DNA from: Pseudobdellovibrionaceae bacterium
Lineage (GTDB): Bacteria; Bdellovibrionota; Bdellovibrionia; Bdellovibrionales; Bdellovibrionaceae
Assembly: GCA_019637955.1 (NCBI GenBank)
Contig: JAHBUS010000013.1
Location: 1 to 47,248, forward strand
Direction: 5' to 3'
Length of the DNA: 47,248 nucleotides
This document shows, piece by piece, positions 35,679-45,013 of this stretch. The notes beneath the pieces were generated by a model, which saw only the letters and a list, made by a program, of their open reading frames with translations, searched no databases and was not told the origin of the DNA. Numbering within the stretch: position 1 is the first letter of the stretch; the number at the start of each line of letters is the position of its first letter. The position numbers were made by a program, and so were the translations under genes.

Positions 35679-36164
35679 ATGGCTAAAAATTCCGGACCCC
35701 AAATGGATATCGGCATTCCCGAAAAGGACCGCAAAGAGATCGTCAAAGGGCTTTCGCACTTCTTGGCGGACTCTTACACGCTCTATCTCAAAACCCACAA
35801 TTTCCACTGGAACGTGACCGGACCGATGTTCAACACGCTCCACCTGATGTTCGAAGGCCAGTACAACGAGCTGTGGACCGCCGTCGACTTGATCGCCGAG
35901 CGCATCCGTTCGTTGGGCTTCCCCGCACCCGGATCCTACGCCGATTTTGCGGCTTTGACGTCGCTCAAAGAAGCCAAAGGCGTTCCCAAGGCGATGGACA
36001 TGATCAAGCAATTGGTCGAAGGTCACGAGGCCGTGGTCCGCTCGGCCCGCAAAGTCTTCCCGACCGCCGAAGAGGCGGGCGACGAAGCCACTTGCGACCT
36101 GCTCACCCAACGCATCCAACTCCACGAAAAAACCGCCTGGATGCTCCGCAGCCTGCTCGAGTAA
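35679..36164 (+). CDS. dps: Dps-family DNA-binding/ferritin-like protein
   Basis: A 161-residue four-helix bundle of the Dps type, a dodecameric shell that oxidises and stores iron and protects DNA from peroxide. The inter-subunit ferroxidase site is visible: His in [10 protein letters not shown] and, on the next helix, [20 protein letters not shown] with the Glu/Asp ligands. The N-terminal tail is short ([12 protein letters not shown]) with one Lys, so DNA binding may be weak. It is translationally coupled to the acidic GcvH-like gene. Terminator hairpins follow. Confidence 0.93.
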   Translation: MAKNSGPQMDIGIPEKDRKEIVKGLSHFLADSYTLYLKTHNFHWNVTGPMFNTLHLMFEGQYNELWTAVDLIAERIRSLGFPAPGSYADFAALTSLKEAKGVPKAMDMIKQLVEGHEAVVRSARKVFPTAEEAGDEATCDLLTQRIQLHEKTAWMLRSLLE

Positions 36165-36172
36165 GGTGCCTG

Positions 36173-36194
36173 AAAAGGTGCCTGGCACCTTTTT
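36173..36194 (+). terminator. Hairpin with T run directly after dps
   Basis: AAAAGGTGC and GCACCTTTTT form a stem of nine pairs with a three-base loop and end in five T. A half-copy, AAGGTGCCTG, stands just before it at 36163-36172 and includes the dps stop codon. The hairpin belongs to the CAGGCACCT repeat listed in findings. Confidence 0.65.
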
Positions 36195-36209
36195 GAAACG
36201 CGCGGCAAT

Positions 36210-36241
36210 AAAAAACCCTGGCTTGTTGGCCAGGGCTTTTT
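36210..36241. terminator. Bidirectional terminator between dps and the convergent lipoprotein gene
   Basis: CCCTGGC (36216-36222) and GCCAGGG (36229-36235) enclose a six-base loop. A run of A precedes the stem (36210-36215) and a run of T follows it (36237-36241), so the hairpin can stop transcription arriving from either side. Confidence 0.85.
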
Positions 36242-36264
36242 CGTTTTCGAAGTCTCTATCAAAC

Positions 36265-37203
36265 TTACTGGTTGCTCATCGAGAGTTCGTTCATGCTGAA
36301 CGCGCTGTCGAAAATCTCGTCACGCTCTTGCTCCGAGATCTGCTGACCGTTCAAGAAATACTGAACGGTGGTTTGACCCGATCGCACGAGGCGAGATTCG
36401 TACAACTGAATCGCACCACCGGCGCGGTCCATGTTGTAAACCAAAATCGACTGCTCGGATTTCTGACCGTTCTGTTCTCTTTGCAGAGTTTCGAGCTCAA
36501 CGCGAAGAGGAACGCGCGTACCGCTCGAAAGCTGATAGTAACCCGTCAGCGCACCACGAAGGTAAACCTTCATCGTGCCGCCCGTGTAGACGACGCCGCC
36601 TGAGAAACCGCCTTTGACGTTCATGCCGTTCATGTTGAGTTTTGAGGTCCAGGCGGGATCCAAGATCGCGCCTTCAAACTCCAGACGGCCTTCAACGTTA
36701 CCCGCGAGCGACTCAAAGTTGCCGTTGGTGATTTTAACGTCGGTGATCGTGGTGGTCGTGCTCGAGTTGTTGGTGCTGCGAACCGGGCAGGTGGCGCCGT
36801 AGATCGCCGCGGATTTGCGCCAATTGTTTTGCGCGCCCACCTTCAGCTCACTTGAATTTTCAGAAACTTCCTCGGGCTGTTTGAATGCGCAGCCGGCCTG
36901 AATCGCACGAACGAGTTCTTTTTGCTCGGGATTCAGCTTAGCCAAACGGTCCATGCGCTTGCGGTAGTCTTCTTGAGACTCTTTCGTGGGCTGGTAAGAC
37001 AGCTCCACGGCCGAGGTCAATTTTGCGTTCTTGAAATCCCCTTTGAGGGCGGCCTTCTCTTCGAGAGTCAGCGCTTTGCCGCTCGGGGCTCCCATGGTGA
37101 CGTTGTCGGGAATTTCAGTTTTTGGAGATTTTTTGTCGTCCGATTTCGAGCAGGCCGCAAGGCCAACGAACAGCGAAATCAGAACCAGTTTTGTAAACTT
37201 CAT
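36265..37203 (-). CDS. Unknown lipoprotein
   Basis: A 312-residue predicted lipoprotein (signal MKFTKLVLISLFVGLAAC, lipobox LAAC). A Lys/Asp-rich linker follows, then a helical region (residues about 45-110) and, from about residue 125, a beta-rich domain with repeated Gly/Asn/Thr turns (EGRLEFEGAILDPAW, GGFSGGVVYTGGTMKVYLRG). One cysteine pair (GCAFK, TCPVR) could form a disulphide. The family is not recognised. It follows pstB by about 100 bases on the same strand, so read-through from the pst operon is possible, but the gap has its own CCAGGCACCT repeat. The last strand ends in Asn-Gln, so it is not an obvious barrel. Confidence 0.75.
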   Translation of the reverse strand: MKFTKLVLISLFVGLAACSKSDDKKSPKTEIPDNVTMGAPSGKALTLEEKAALKGDFKNAKLTSAVELSYQPTKESQEDYRKRMDRLAKLNPEQKELVRAIQAGCAFKQPEEVSENSSELKVGAQNNWRKSAAIYGATCPVRSTNNSSTTTTITDVKITNGNFESLAGNVEGRLEFEGAILDPAWTSKLNMNGMNVKGGFSGGVVYTGGTMKVYLRGALTGYYQLSSGTRVPLRVELETLQREQNGQKSEQSILVYNMDRAGGAIQLYESRLVRSGQTTVQYFLNGQQISEQERDEIFDSAFSMNELSMSNQ

Positions 37204-37248
37204 GACACATCCTTTCGGCCGCGAATCTACCCGAGTGCCGAAAATTGT

Positions 37249-37258
37249 CCAGGCACCT
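37249..37258. repeat. CAGGCACCT intergenic repeat, copy near pstB
   Basis: CCAGGCACCT stands in the 100-base interval between the lipoprotein gene start (37203) and the pstB stop (37305). It is the same core as at 126 and 36163-36187. The interval should also hold the lipoprotein promoter; I see no convincing -10/-35 pair in it. Confidence 0.4.
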
Positions 37259-37304
37259 GATTTTCACAGGGAATATACTCATGTTTGTCGAAAGTTTGGT
37301 CAGC

Positions 37305-38056
<752 letters not shown>

Positions 38057-38063
<7 letters not shown>

Positions 38064-38977
38064 TTGATCTTCCTTCGGAAAGACGCACGGATGTAAATCG
38101 CGGCGCCGTTCAAGAGCAGGGTCAGCGTCAGCAAGATCACGCCCGCCGCGGCAGCGTTGACGTGAAACTCCTCTTGCGGACGCGAAACCCAGTTGAACAT
38201 CTGGATCGGCAAGACGGTGAACGGATCTTTAATCCATTGGATCGTGACAAAGGGAAACTCTTCGGTGAACGGGCTGGTCGGCAAAAACGCGATGAAGGTC
38301 AAAGCGCCGATCGTGATGAGCGGAGCCGTCTCCCCGATCGCGCGCGAGAGCGAAATGATCACGCCCGTGAGAATCCCTCCCGTTGAGTACGGGAGCAGGT
38401 GATGCTGAATCACCTGCCAGCGGCTCGCGCCCATGGCAAAAGCCGCTTCGCGGATGGTGCTCGGGATCGTTCTTAGAGCCTCGCGCGTGGTCACGATAAT
38501 GATCGGGAGAACCAAAAGACCGAGGGTCAAGCCGGCGGTCAAGATGCTCTGCCCGAAGCCGAACTTGTAAACAAAGATGCTCAGGGCCATCAGACCGAAA
38601 GTGATGGAGGGAATTCCCGCCAGATTCACGATGTTGAGTTCGATGATCGCCGTGATCCAGTTCTTGGGGGCGTACTCTTCAAGATAAACGCCGGCCGCGA
38701 TGCCCAAAGGAATGGCCGCCAGCGCCGTCGTGAACATCACGCACAAAGAGCCCACCCAGGCCGACAAGATACCGGCCTTTTCGGGCATGCGCGATGGGAA
38801 GTTGGTCATAAACGCGTAGTCGATCCGCCCGAGTCCCGTCGACGCCAAGTCGATGATCAAAAGCAAAAGCGTGATCAGGCCAAAGCCCAGAGCCAAAAGG
38901 CTCATGATGGCGAAAATATAGTCCTTCAGCTGGCGCCGCGAGAGCTCTTTGCGATCAAAAACAACGCGTTCACCCAT
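38057..38977 (-). CDS. pstA: Phosphate ABC transporter permease PstA
   Basis: A 306-residue inner-membrane permease with six helices. The cytoplasmic coupling loop is [20 protein letters not shown] (EAAxALGAsrwxxixxvvLP pattern), and [14 protein letters not shown] is the diagnostic PstA helix. The start at 38977 shares one base with the pstC stop and it overlaps pstB, so translation is coupled. Confidence 0.95.
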
Positions 38978-39906
38978 TAGTAAACCTCTCGGAAGCGCTT
39001 ACGAAGGGCGAAGCCGATCACGTTGAACGTCAAAGTCAAAATCAGCAGGGTCAAACCGGCCACGTAGATCGACTGATAGCCGACCGATCCGTGCGGAAGA
39101 TCGCCCAAGCTCACTTGCACGATAAAGGCCGTGATGGTCGCGGCGGGTTCGGTGGGATTCAAGGTCAGATTGGGCTGCATGCCCGCCGCGATGGCGACGA
39201 CCATGGTCTCGCCCAAAGCGCGGGAAATTCCCAGAATATAAGCCGAAGAGATCCCCGAGAAGGCCGCCGGAATCACGACGCGAAAGGCGGTTTGCATGCG
39301 CGAAGCGCCCACCGCGTAGGAGGCCTCACGCAAGTAACCGGGAACGGCGCGCATCGCATCCTCGGTCAGCGAGCTCACGTAGGGAATGATCATCACGCCG
39401 ATGACAAGGCCCGCAGCCAAGACATTAAAGCCCGGCAGGTTCGGCATGATCTTCTGGAGCAAGGGCGTGACGAACAGAAGAGCAAAGTACCCGTAAACGA
39501 CGGTCGGAACGGCGGCCAGAAGCTCGAGGATGGGCTTTAAGATCTCACGCGCCCGCGCGTTGGCGTATTCGCTCAAGTACGTCGCGATGATCGTGCCGAG
39601 CGGAATCGCCAACAAAAGGGCGATCACGGTCGTCAAAAAAGTGCCGCACAAAAGCGGCAAGATGCCGTATTTGGGCTCAGCGAAAAGCGGGGTCCACTCG
39701 CGCTCAGTTAAAAACTCGGTGAAAGAGACATGGGCAAAGAACGGGAGCGACTCGGACACCAGAATGTAGACGATGCCGAGGGTGACAAAGACCGAAGAGG
39801 CCGCTGCTGCGAACAGCACGGCCTCAATCAGAAGTTCTTTGATGCGGCGGATGCGGCGGACCGGATGGTTGGCCGACGTAAATTCCGCGAGTTTTGGACG
39901 AGCCAA
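38977..39906 (-). CDS. pstC: Phosphate ABC transporter permease PstC
   Basis: A 309-residue permease, partner of PstA. It has an extra N-terminal helix, then FLTEREWTPLFAEPKYGILP (the PstC-specific periplasmic WxP...YG segment), coupling loop EASYAVGASRMQTAFRVVIP, and RALGETMVVAIAAGM as the counterpart of the PstA helix. The gene begins one base after the pstS stop. Confidence 0.95.
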   Translation of the reverse strand: MARPKLAEFTSANHPVRRIRRIKELLIEAVLFAAAASSVFVTLGIVYILVSESLPFFAHVSFTEFLTEREWTPLFAEPKYGILPLLCGTFLTTVIALLLAIPLGTIIATYLSEYANARAREILKPILELLAAVPTVVYGYFALLFVTPLLQKIMPNLPGFNVLAAGLVIGVMIIPYVSSLTEDAMRAVPGYLREASYAVGASRMQTAFRVVIPAAFSGISSAYILGISRALGETMVVAIAAGMQPNLTLNPTEPAATITAFIVQVSLGDLPHGSVGYQSIYVAGLTLLILTLTFNVIGFALRKRFREVY

Positions 39907-39907
39907 C

Positions 39908-40957
39908 TTACATCTTTCCTTCGCGCTTCATCAGGTCCTCGATTTTCAGCCCCACTTCTGAGTGGCCACCGAAAACGGTTCCCGACTTGCCTTTGTTCAA
40001 GTGTTCGAGGGCAATATCGTAAACTTTGGCGGGCAGCGCCACCAATTTTACTTCGGGCACGAGCGTGCGCGCATTTTTGATATAGAACTCTGTAAATTGT
40101 TTCACCTCAGGGCGCTTCAAAGCGGTCTGGCTCACGTAAATGAAAGCCGGGCGCGAGAGAGGAAAGTACGTTCCGTTCTCAACGGTTTCGGTCGACGGCG
40201 AAATGGCTTTGCCTTTGACCGGCGCCTTGTCTCCACCAATAAGAGCCAAAGCTTTCAACTTTTTCTTGTTCGACTCGTAATAAGCCAGACCGAAGTAACC
40301 GAGCGCGTTCGCATCTTGGCTCACGCCTTGAACGATCGTGTTGTCGTCTTCCGAAGCGGTGTAGTCCCCGCGGCTCGATTTGGCTTTTCCGACAATGGCT
40401 TCGGTGAAGTAGTCGAAAGTTCCCGAGTCCGTGCCCGCACCGTAGAGTTTCAAGGGCGCATCCGGCCATTTCGGATTCACTTGGTTCCACTTGGTGATTT
40501 TACCTTGAGCGGCCGGTTCCCACATTTTTTTGAGTTCGTCCGCCGTGATCTCGTTCAGCCAAGTCGCTTTGGGATTCACCACGACCGCGATCGCGTCGTA
40601 AGCGATGGGAAGTTCGATGAAACCAACGCCGGCTTTTTTACAGTCAGCCATTTCCGAGGCTTGAATCGGGCGCGACGCATTTTGAACATCGGTTTCGCCG
40701 CGGCAGAATTTTTTAAAACCGCCACCGGTTCCCGAAATCCCAACGGTCACTTTCACTTTTCCTTTGGTCGAGCTTTGAAACTCTTCAGCCACCGCTTCGG
40801 TGATCGGAAAAACGGTCGACGACCCGTCGATCTTGACCATGACCGGTTGAGCGAGGGCTTTGGCGCCGATCAGAAGGGCCAACAAGGCGATCAAAGAAGT
40901 GGCGACCAATTGAAGATCGAAAGCATCGGACAGGCTTGTGTAGAACCGCTTCATCAT
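39908..40957 (-). CDS. pstS: Periplasmic phosphate-binding protein PstS
   Basis: A 349-residue solute-binding protein. The N-terminal hydrophobic stretch (about 17-37, ending KALAQ) is an export signal. Mature motifs are IDGSSTVFPITEAVAEEF, GISGTGGGFKKFCRGE, NASRPI and AGTDSGTFDYFTEAI, which together form the phosphate site of this family. The C-terminal ETVENGTYFPLSRP is also typical. Start choice: the frame reaches 41020, but ATG 40957 follows AAGGAGA with seven-base spacing. First gene of pstSCAB, under the Pho box at 41019. Confidence 0.95.
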   Translation of the reverse strand: MMKRFYTSLSDAFDLQLVATSLIALLALLIGAKALAQPVMVKIDGSSTVFPITEAVAEEFQSSTKGKVKVTVGISGTGGGFKKFCRGETDVQNASRPIQASEMADCKKAGVGFIELPIAYDAIAVVVNPKATWLNEITADELKKMWEPAAQGKITKWNQVNPKWPDAPLKLYGAGTDSGTFDYFTEAIVGKAKSSRGDYTASEDDNTIVQGVSQDANALGYFGLAYYESNKKKLKALALIGGDKAPVKGKAISPSTETVENGTYFPLSRPAFIYVSQTALKRPEVKQFTEFYIKNARTLVPEVKLVALPAKVYDIALEHLNKGKSGTVFGGHSEVGLKIEDLMKREGKM

Positions 40958-41018
40958 ATGGATTCTCCTTGAGGTTTCTGGTTTTCGACCCGAAACTAAC
41001 AGGGCCCTCCCCGGAGTC

Positions 41019-41036
41019 ATGTCAGGGCTTTGTCAG
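41019..41036 (-). promoter_or_regulatory. Pho box (PhoB-type operator) upstream of pstS
   Basis: On the minus strand CTGACA occurs twice with an exact 11-base period (41036-41031 and 41025-41020) in CTGACAAAGCCCTGACAT. That is the arrangement of a PhoB box (two 7-base CTGTCAT-like repeats with 4-base spacers). It lies about 62-79 bases before the pstS ATG and also directly before the start of the divergent EamA transporter gene (41044). Confidence 0.7.
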
Positions 41037-41043
41037 GATAAAT

Positions 41044-41937
41044 ATGAACCGCGTTATCACCCTTTTTCTGCTCCCGACCCTGATCTGGGGCTCCACCTGG
41101 ATTGCCATTAAATTTCAACTGGGCACAACGCCGGCCGAAATCTCGGTTTTCCTGCGTTTTACGCTCGCCACGCTGGTGACGGGTTTATGGGCCTGGAGCC
41201 GGGGACTGAAGCTTCGAGGCTACAGCCGCCGTCAGCACCTTGAATTTTTTGGACAGGGAGCCGCCAATTACTCGCTGAATTACATCCTCACTTACCATTC
41301 CGAGAGCTACCTGACCTCGGGTGTGGTGGCGGTGACGTTCTCTTTGGTGATTTACTTCAACATGCTGGGTCTCGTCTTTCTTTACAAAAGAAGGATCGAG
41401 CGCAGCACGTTGGCGGGCGCTCTGATCGGCGGGATCGGGATTTTGCTGATTTTCAGCCGCGAGGTGACGTCGCTCGCGTTCTCGCCCCAGGTGATTTGGG
41501 GATTGGCGCTCGGAATTATCGCCACGGCGTTCGCTTCCGTCGGAAACTTGATCTCGCTGCGCTTCCGCGAGCAGGCGATTCCGGTTTTGTCGTTTAACTT
41601 TTGGGGAATGTTTTACGGCACTTTAACGACGCTGGCGCTCGCACTGATCTTAGACCGCCCCTGGGAGCTGACGATGACCGGCGCTTATTGGGGCTCGCTC
41701 GTTTACCTGGCGATTGGCGGCACCGTCATCGCGTTTGCGACCTACATGACGTTGATTCAATTGATCGGCGCCGACCGCGCGGCTTACTCGGCGATCTTCA
41801 CGCCGGTCATCGCGCTGCTGATCAGCACGGCGTTTGAATCTTACAGCTGGAACTGGATGAATCTGAGCGGAATCGCGCTCGCGATCTTGGGCAACTTTCT
41901 GGTCTTGAAAAAGAAGAAGGCCGACGTTATCCAATGA
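41044..41937 (+). CDS. EamA/DMT-family transporter
   Basis: A 297-residue inner-membrane protein with ten predicted helices in two EamA repeats. The first starts LIWGSTWIAIKFQLGTTPAE (the WGS/N-x-x family start). The second ends with IGGTVIAFATYMTLIQ then YSAIFTPVIALLIS (the family's P in helix 9). Such proteins export amino acids or metabolites; the substrate is unknown. The open frame extends to 40936, but ATG 41044 gives a proper N terminus. It lies only eight bases after the Pho box, so its transcript must start close to or inside that region. Confidence 0.87.
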   Translation: MNRVITLFLLPTLIWGSTWIAIKFQLGTTPAEISVFLRFTLATLVTGLWAWSRGLKLRGYSRRQHLEFFGQGAANYSLNYILTYHSESYLTSGVVAVTFSLVIYFNMLGLVFLYKRRIERSTLAGALIGGIGILLIFSREVTSLAFSPQVIWGLALGIIATAFASVGNLISLRFREQAIPVLSFNFWGMFYGTLTTLALALILDRPWELTMTGAYWGSLVYLAIGGTVIAFATYMTLIQLIGADRAAYSAIFTPVIALLISTAFESYSWNWMNLSGIALAILGNFLVLKKKKADVIQ

Positions 41938-41974
41938 CGTTCACGGATGGCCGTGACGAGACAGAGGGGGCCTC

Positions 41975-42412
41975 ATGGGAAAAGCAAGAGTGCGCACATC
42001 GGTCGTGTGTCTGCACCAAGGAAAACTTCTCGGTTTTCGCGCCGAAGATCCGGTTTCGAAGACAAAGTACGTCTTTCTCCCGGGCGGTGCGATCGAGCCC
42101 GAAGAAACGGCTCCTGAAGCCGCCATCCGCGAGACTCTTGAAGAGACCGGATTTCAAGTCGACGTGTCGACGTCCGACTCGGTGGATAAAGAGTACGTCT
42201 TTCATTGGAAGGGCGAGGATTACGACTGCCTGACCATCTTTTACCGAGGCACCTTGCGTTCGCCCTTTCAGGCGCCGGTCCACGATGCCGAGTATCACCA
42301 AGGGGTTGTGTGGGTCCCGGAAAGCGAAATTGCCGCAACGTTCTCTTATTCGACCGAGATCCTTGAAGCCATCACCGAGTTGATCAGCCCCACACCAGGC
42401 GGGCCATCATAA
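41975..42412 (+). CDS. Nudix hydrolase
   Basis: A 145-residue pyrophosphohydrolase. The Nudix box is complete, spanning GGAIEPEETAPEAAIRE then TLEETGF (GX5EX7REUXEEXGU), giving the Mg-binding helix. The preceding strand (KTKYVFLPGG) is typical. It hydrolyses a nucleoside diphosphate linked to another moiety; the substrate is not identifiable. ATG 41975 follows GAGGGGGCC within eight bases. Its last 29 bases overlap the antisense microprotein gene. Confidence 0.88.
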   Translation: MGKARVRTSVVCLHQGKLLGFRAEDPVSKTKYVFLPGGAIEPEETAPEAAIRETLEETGFQVDVSTSDSVDKEYVFHWKGEDYDCLTIFYRGTLRSPFQAPVHDAEYHQGVVWVPESEIAATFSYSTEILEAITELISPTPGGPS

Positions 42413-42476
42413 ACATCGTGAATCCGGCAACAAACAGCGGATACTTGTAATCGAAAACGTCCCGTAATTTATCCAT
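42384..42476 (-). CDS. Predicted 30-residue membrane microprotein
   Basis: ATG (42476-42474) is preceded on the minus strand by AGGAGA (42486-42481) with ideal spacing. The frame reads MDKLRDVFDYKYPLFVAGF then TMFMMARLVWG and a stop. It has a charged N terminus and one hydrophobic segment of about 17 residues, the form of single-helix accessory subunits of membrane complexes. It overlaps the end of the convergent Nudix gene by 29 bases. The strong ribosome-binding site is the main evidence, and no homologue is recognised. Confidence 0.55.
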   Translation of the reverse strand: MDKLRDVFDYKYPLFVAGFTMFMMARLVWG

Positions 42477-42650
42477 GCGATCTCCTGATTCTTAGTTTCA
42501 CACGAAGGCGCGGCATTTTTTGTCAGAATCCCTCGATTTAACCGAATCTTTGATCCCACCGCTCAGCTTGATGCGTCCCATTCCTAGACTGTGGGGCGGG
42601 TCGGCGCAGTTTTGACGTGCTTCTTCGAAAGCGTTTGCTATGTTTTGTGA

Positions 42651-42965
42651 ATGAACTTGGCCACACTTCAGTCTCACACCGTTGAAATCGACAGCTCTCT
42701 CGAGGAGCTCATCCCCGGCTTCATGCAGAACCGTCTCAATGAACTTCCGGTCATTGAAAAGCTCTACAGCGATCGCGATTTTGACGGGTTTCAGAAATTC
42801 GGCCACAAGCTCAAAGGTTCCAGCCTGAACTACGGCTTTTCTCACTTAGGCCAGCTGGCGTCCGCTCTCGAGCAGGCCGGAAAAGACCAAAATCTCGCTC
42901 AAATCCGCACCTTGATCGACCAAATCGAAGATCACGTTCGGAACATCAAAATCGTTTTTATCTAA
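42651..42965 (+). CDS. Stand-alone histidine phosphotransfer (HPt) protein
   Basis: A 104-residue four-helix HPt domain. The phospho-acceptor is His52 in FGHKLKGSSLNYGF (family HxLKGSSxxxG), with a preceding helix ending in IEKLYSDRDFD. HPt proteins shuttle phosphate between receiver domains of hybrid kinases and response regulators. The two hybrid kinases convergently encoded at 42980-47248 each end with a receiver and neither has its own HPt, so this protein is their likely partner. No good ribosome-binding site is visible before ATG 42651. Confidence 0.88.
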   Translation: MNLATLQSHTVEIDSSLEELIPGFMQNRLNELPVIEKLYSDRDFDGFQKFGHKLKGSSLNYGFSHLGQLASALEQAGKDQNLAQIRTLIDQIEDHVRNIKIVFI

Positions 42966-42979
42966 ATGTCTGATCCTCG

Positions 42980-45013
42980 CTAATGGCGGGCCTGCTGCGA
43001 AAACTGGTAGACCCGGTCGATCAAAGCCACGCGGTTCACGGGTTTGGTCAGATGGTCATTGGAGCCGTACTCAAGGCAGCGCTTGCGGTCTTCGACCATG
43101 CCATGCGCGGTGAGCGCGATGATCGGCTTCTCAAATCCCTGACCGCGAAGTTTTGAAATCGCACCGTAGCCGTCGAGCACCGGCATCTGAATATCCATCA
43201 AGACCACATCGTGATCTCCACCAATGGCTTTTTCAACGCCTTCAAGACCGTTGTTGGCCAACTCGACCTGCGCCCCTTCCATCGTGAGGAAGCGGCTGAC
43301 AAGAACCTGGTTGTCCACCGAGTCTTCCACCAAAAGAACCTTCACGCCTTTGAGCGTATCGCGATTCTTTGACTTGGCGGTTTCATCCTTGCGCGAGTCG
43401 ACTTGCAACGACGACGTGAACGGCACGTCGGTCAAATCACCCGTCTCCAACGTGATGACGAATTCGCAGCCCTCGCCGGGAGGACTTTCTTCGACGACGA
43501 TATCCCCGCCCAGGGCGCGCGCCAACCGGCGAGACAAGGCCAGCCCCAATCCGGTGCCGCCGTACTTCCGGGTCATCGACGTGTCGACTTGCGTGAAGGG
43601 TTGGAACAAGTTCTGAATTTGATCATTGGTAAGGCCGGGACCCGAGTCTTTCACGCTGATCGCCAGACGTGAAGGGCGGCCTTTCTCAGCCGCTTGGTGC
43701 GAAACGGTGACACGGATCGCGCCTTTCGGACTGAATTTGATCGCATTGCCGATCAGATTGACCAGGATTTGCTGCAAGCGTGAGGCGTTGGAGTGAACGC
43801 GCTTGGGAACCTCGCCTTTCACGTCAAACAAAAGCTCCAGGCCTTTTTCACGGGCCGAGAGTGACATGAAGGTGTGAACGCCATTCAAGAAGTCCACGGT
43901 CGAGATGTCACCGAGTTCGATGTCGAGCTTACCGGCTTCGACTTTCGAGAGATCCAAAATTTCGTCGATGATTTTCGAGAGCTGCTCCCCGTTTCGGCGA
44001 ATAACGGCAATGGAGTCGTCGCGCTGAGCGGGCGTCGTCTTGGGATTTCCAAGAAGTTCCGAAAAGCCCAAGATGACGCCCAAGGGAGTGCGAATCTCAT
44101 GGCTCATGTTCGCCAAGAAGCGGCTCTTGGTTTCGCTGGCGGCATCGGCCATTTTTTTCGCGTGCATGAGTTCTTGTTGGATCATTTTTTGATCGTGAAT
44201 ATCGGTGGCCGCGCCGATCCAGCAAACCAAATCGGTCAGCTCATTGAACTCGGGAACCACCCGTAGCAGATGCCAGCGGTACTCGCCGGTTTTTCCGTGT
44301 CGGAAACGGCATTCGCACTCGAAGCCCGTCTGCGAGCGGAAGGATTCCGTCCACTTTTCATCGACGCTGGCCATGTCTTTGGGATGAACAACGCTCTCCC
44401 AGCCATTGCCGGCGCTCTCTTTCAGGGTCTTGGCCGTGTAGAGGTGCCAGAACTGATTGAAATACTCCATGGCCCCGTCCCGGCCCGCTCGAAAAACGAT
44501 CTGCGGAATCGCGTCGGCCAAGTTCTGGTAGCGGCGTCGCCCCTCAAGCTCAAGTTCGTTGAGAGTCCGCAGGCGCTCGCGGCGCTCGGCCTCCTGCAAG
44601 GCCTCGGCTTGTTCTTTGAGAAGAAGGTTCTTTTTAAAGAGGTCGACGAAAACCGCGACTTTCGATTTCAAAATGTAGGCGTCAAAAGGTTTGAAAACGT
44701 AGTCGACCGCGCCCACCGAGTACCCGCGAGAAATATTATGATCGCCCGTGGTCAGCGCCGTGAGAAAAATAATCGGAATGTTGCGCGAGCGTTCGCGCTG
44801 CTTGATGAGCGAGACGGTTTCAAAACCGTCCATCTCGGGCATTTGCACGTCCATCAAGATCACGGCGAAATCATGCGCCAAAACCTTGGCGAGCGCTTCC
44901 TTGCCGGAGTTTGCCTTTACCAGGTTGTACTCCGGGTTCGTTAAAACCGCCTCGAGGGTGACGATTCCCTCGGGGCGGTCATCCACTAAAAGAATATTGA
45001 TCTGTTCACTCAC
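42980..45013 (-). CDS. Hybrid sensor kinase REC-PAS-HisKA-HATPase-REC
   Basis: A 677-residue cytosolic protein. An N-terminal receiver (residues 5-120) has Asp55 in VILMDVQMPEMDG, then a coiled linker. A PAS/PAC domain lies at about 165-280 (LADAIPQIVFRAG ... WIGAATDIHDQ). HisKA with ANMSHEIRTPLGVILG (His near 310) follows, then HATPase with NLIGNAIKFSPKG, DSGPGL and [14 protein letters not shown]-terminal receiver (about 553-672) has VVLMDIQMPVLDG. There is no membrane segment, so input comes from the first receiver or the PAS. The start overlaps the stop of the upstream kinase gene by four bases (ATGA), which is strong evidence that both kinases work in one relay. Confidence 0.93.
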   Translation of the reverse strand: MSEQINILLVDDRPEGIVTLEAVLTNPEYNLVKANSGKEALAKVLAHDFAVILMDVQMPEMDGFETVSLIKQRERSRNIPIIFLTALTTGDHNISRGYSVGAVDYVFKPFDAYILKSKVAVFVDLFKKNLLLKEQAEALQEAERRERLRTLNELELEGRRRYQNLADAIPQIVFRAGRDGAMEYFNQFWHLYTAKTLKESAGNGWESVVHPKDMASVDEKWTESFRSQTGFECECRFRHGKTGEYRWHLLRVVPEFNELTDLVCWIGAATDIHDQKMIQQELMHAKKMADAASETKSRFLANMSHEIRTPLGVILGFSELLGNPKTTPAQRDDSIAVIRRNGEQLSKIIDEILDLSKVEAGKLDIELGDISTVDFLNGVHTFMSLSAREKGLELLFDVKGEVPKRVHSNASRLQQILVNLIGNAIKFSPKGAIRVTVSHQAAEKGRPSRLAISVKDSGPGLTNDQIQNLFQPFTQVDTSMTRKYGGTGLGLALSRRLARALGGDIVVEESPPGEGCEFVITLETGDLTDVPFTSSLQVDSRKDETAKSKNRDTLKGVKVLLVEDSVDNQVLVSRFLTMEGAQVELANNGLEGVEKAIGGDHDVVLMDIQMPVLDGYGAISKLRGQGFEKPIIALTAHGMVEDRKRCLEYGSNDHLTKPVNRVALIDRVYQFSQQARH

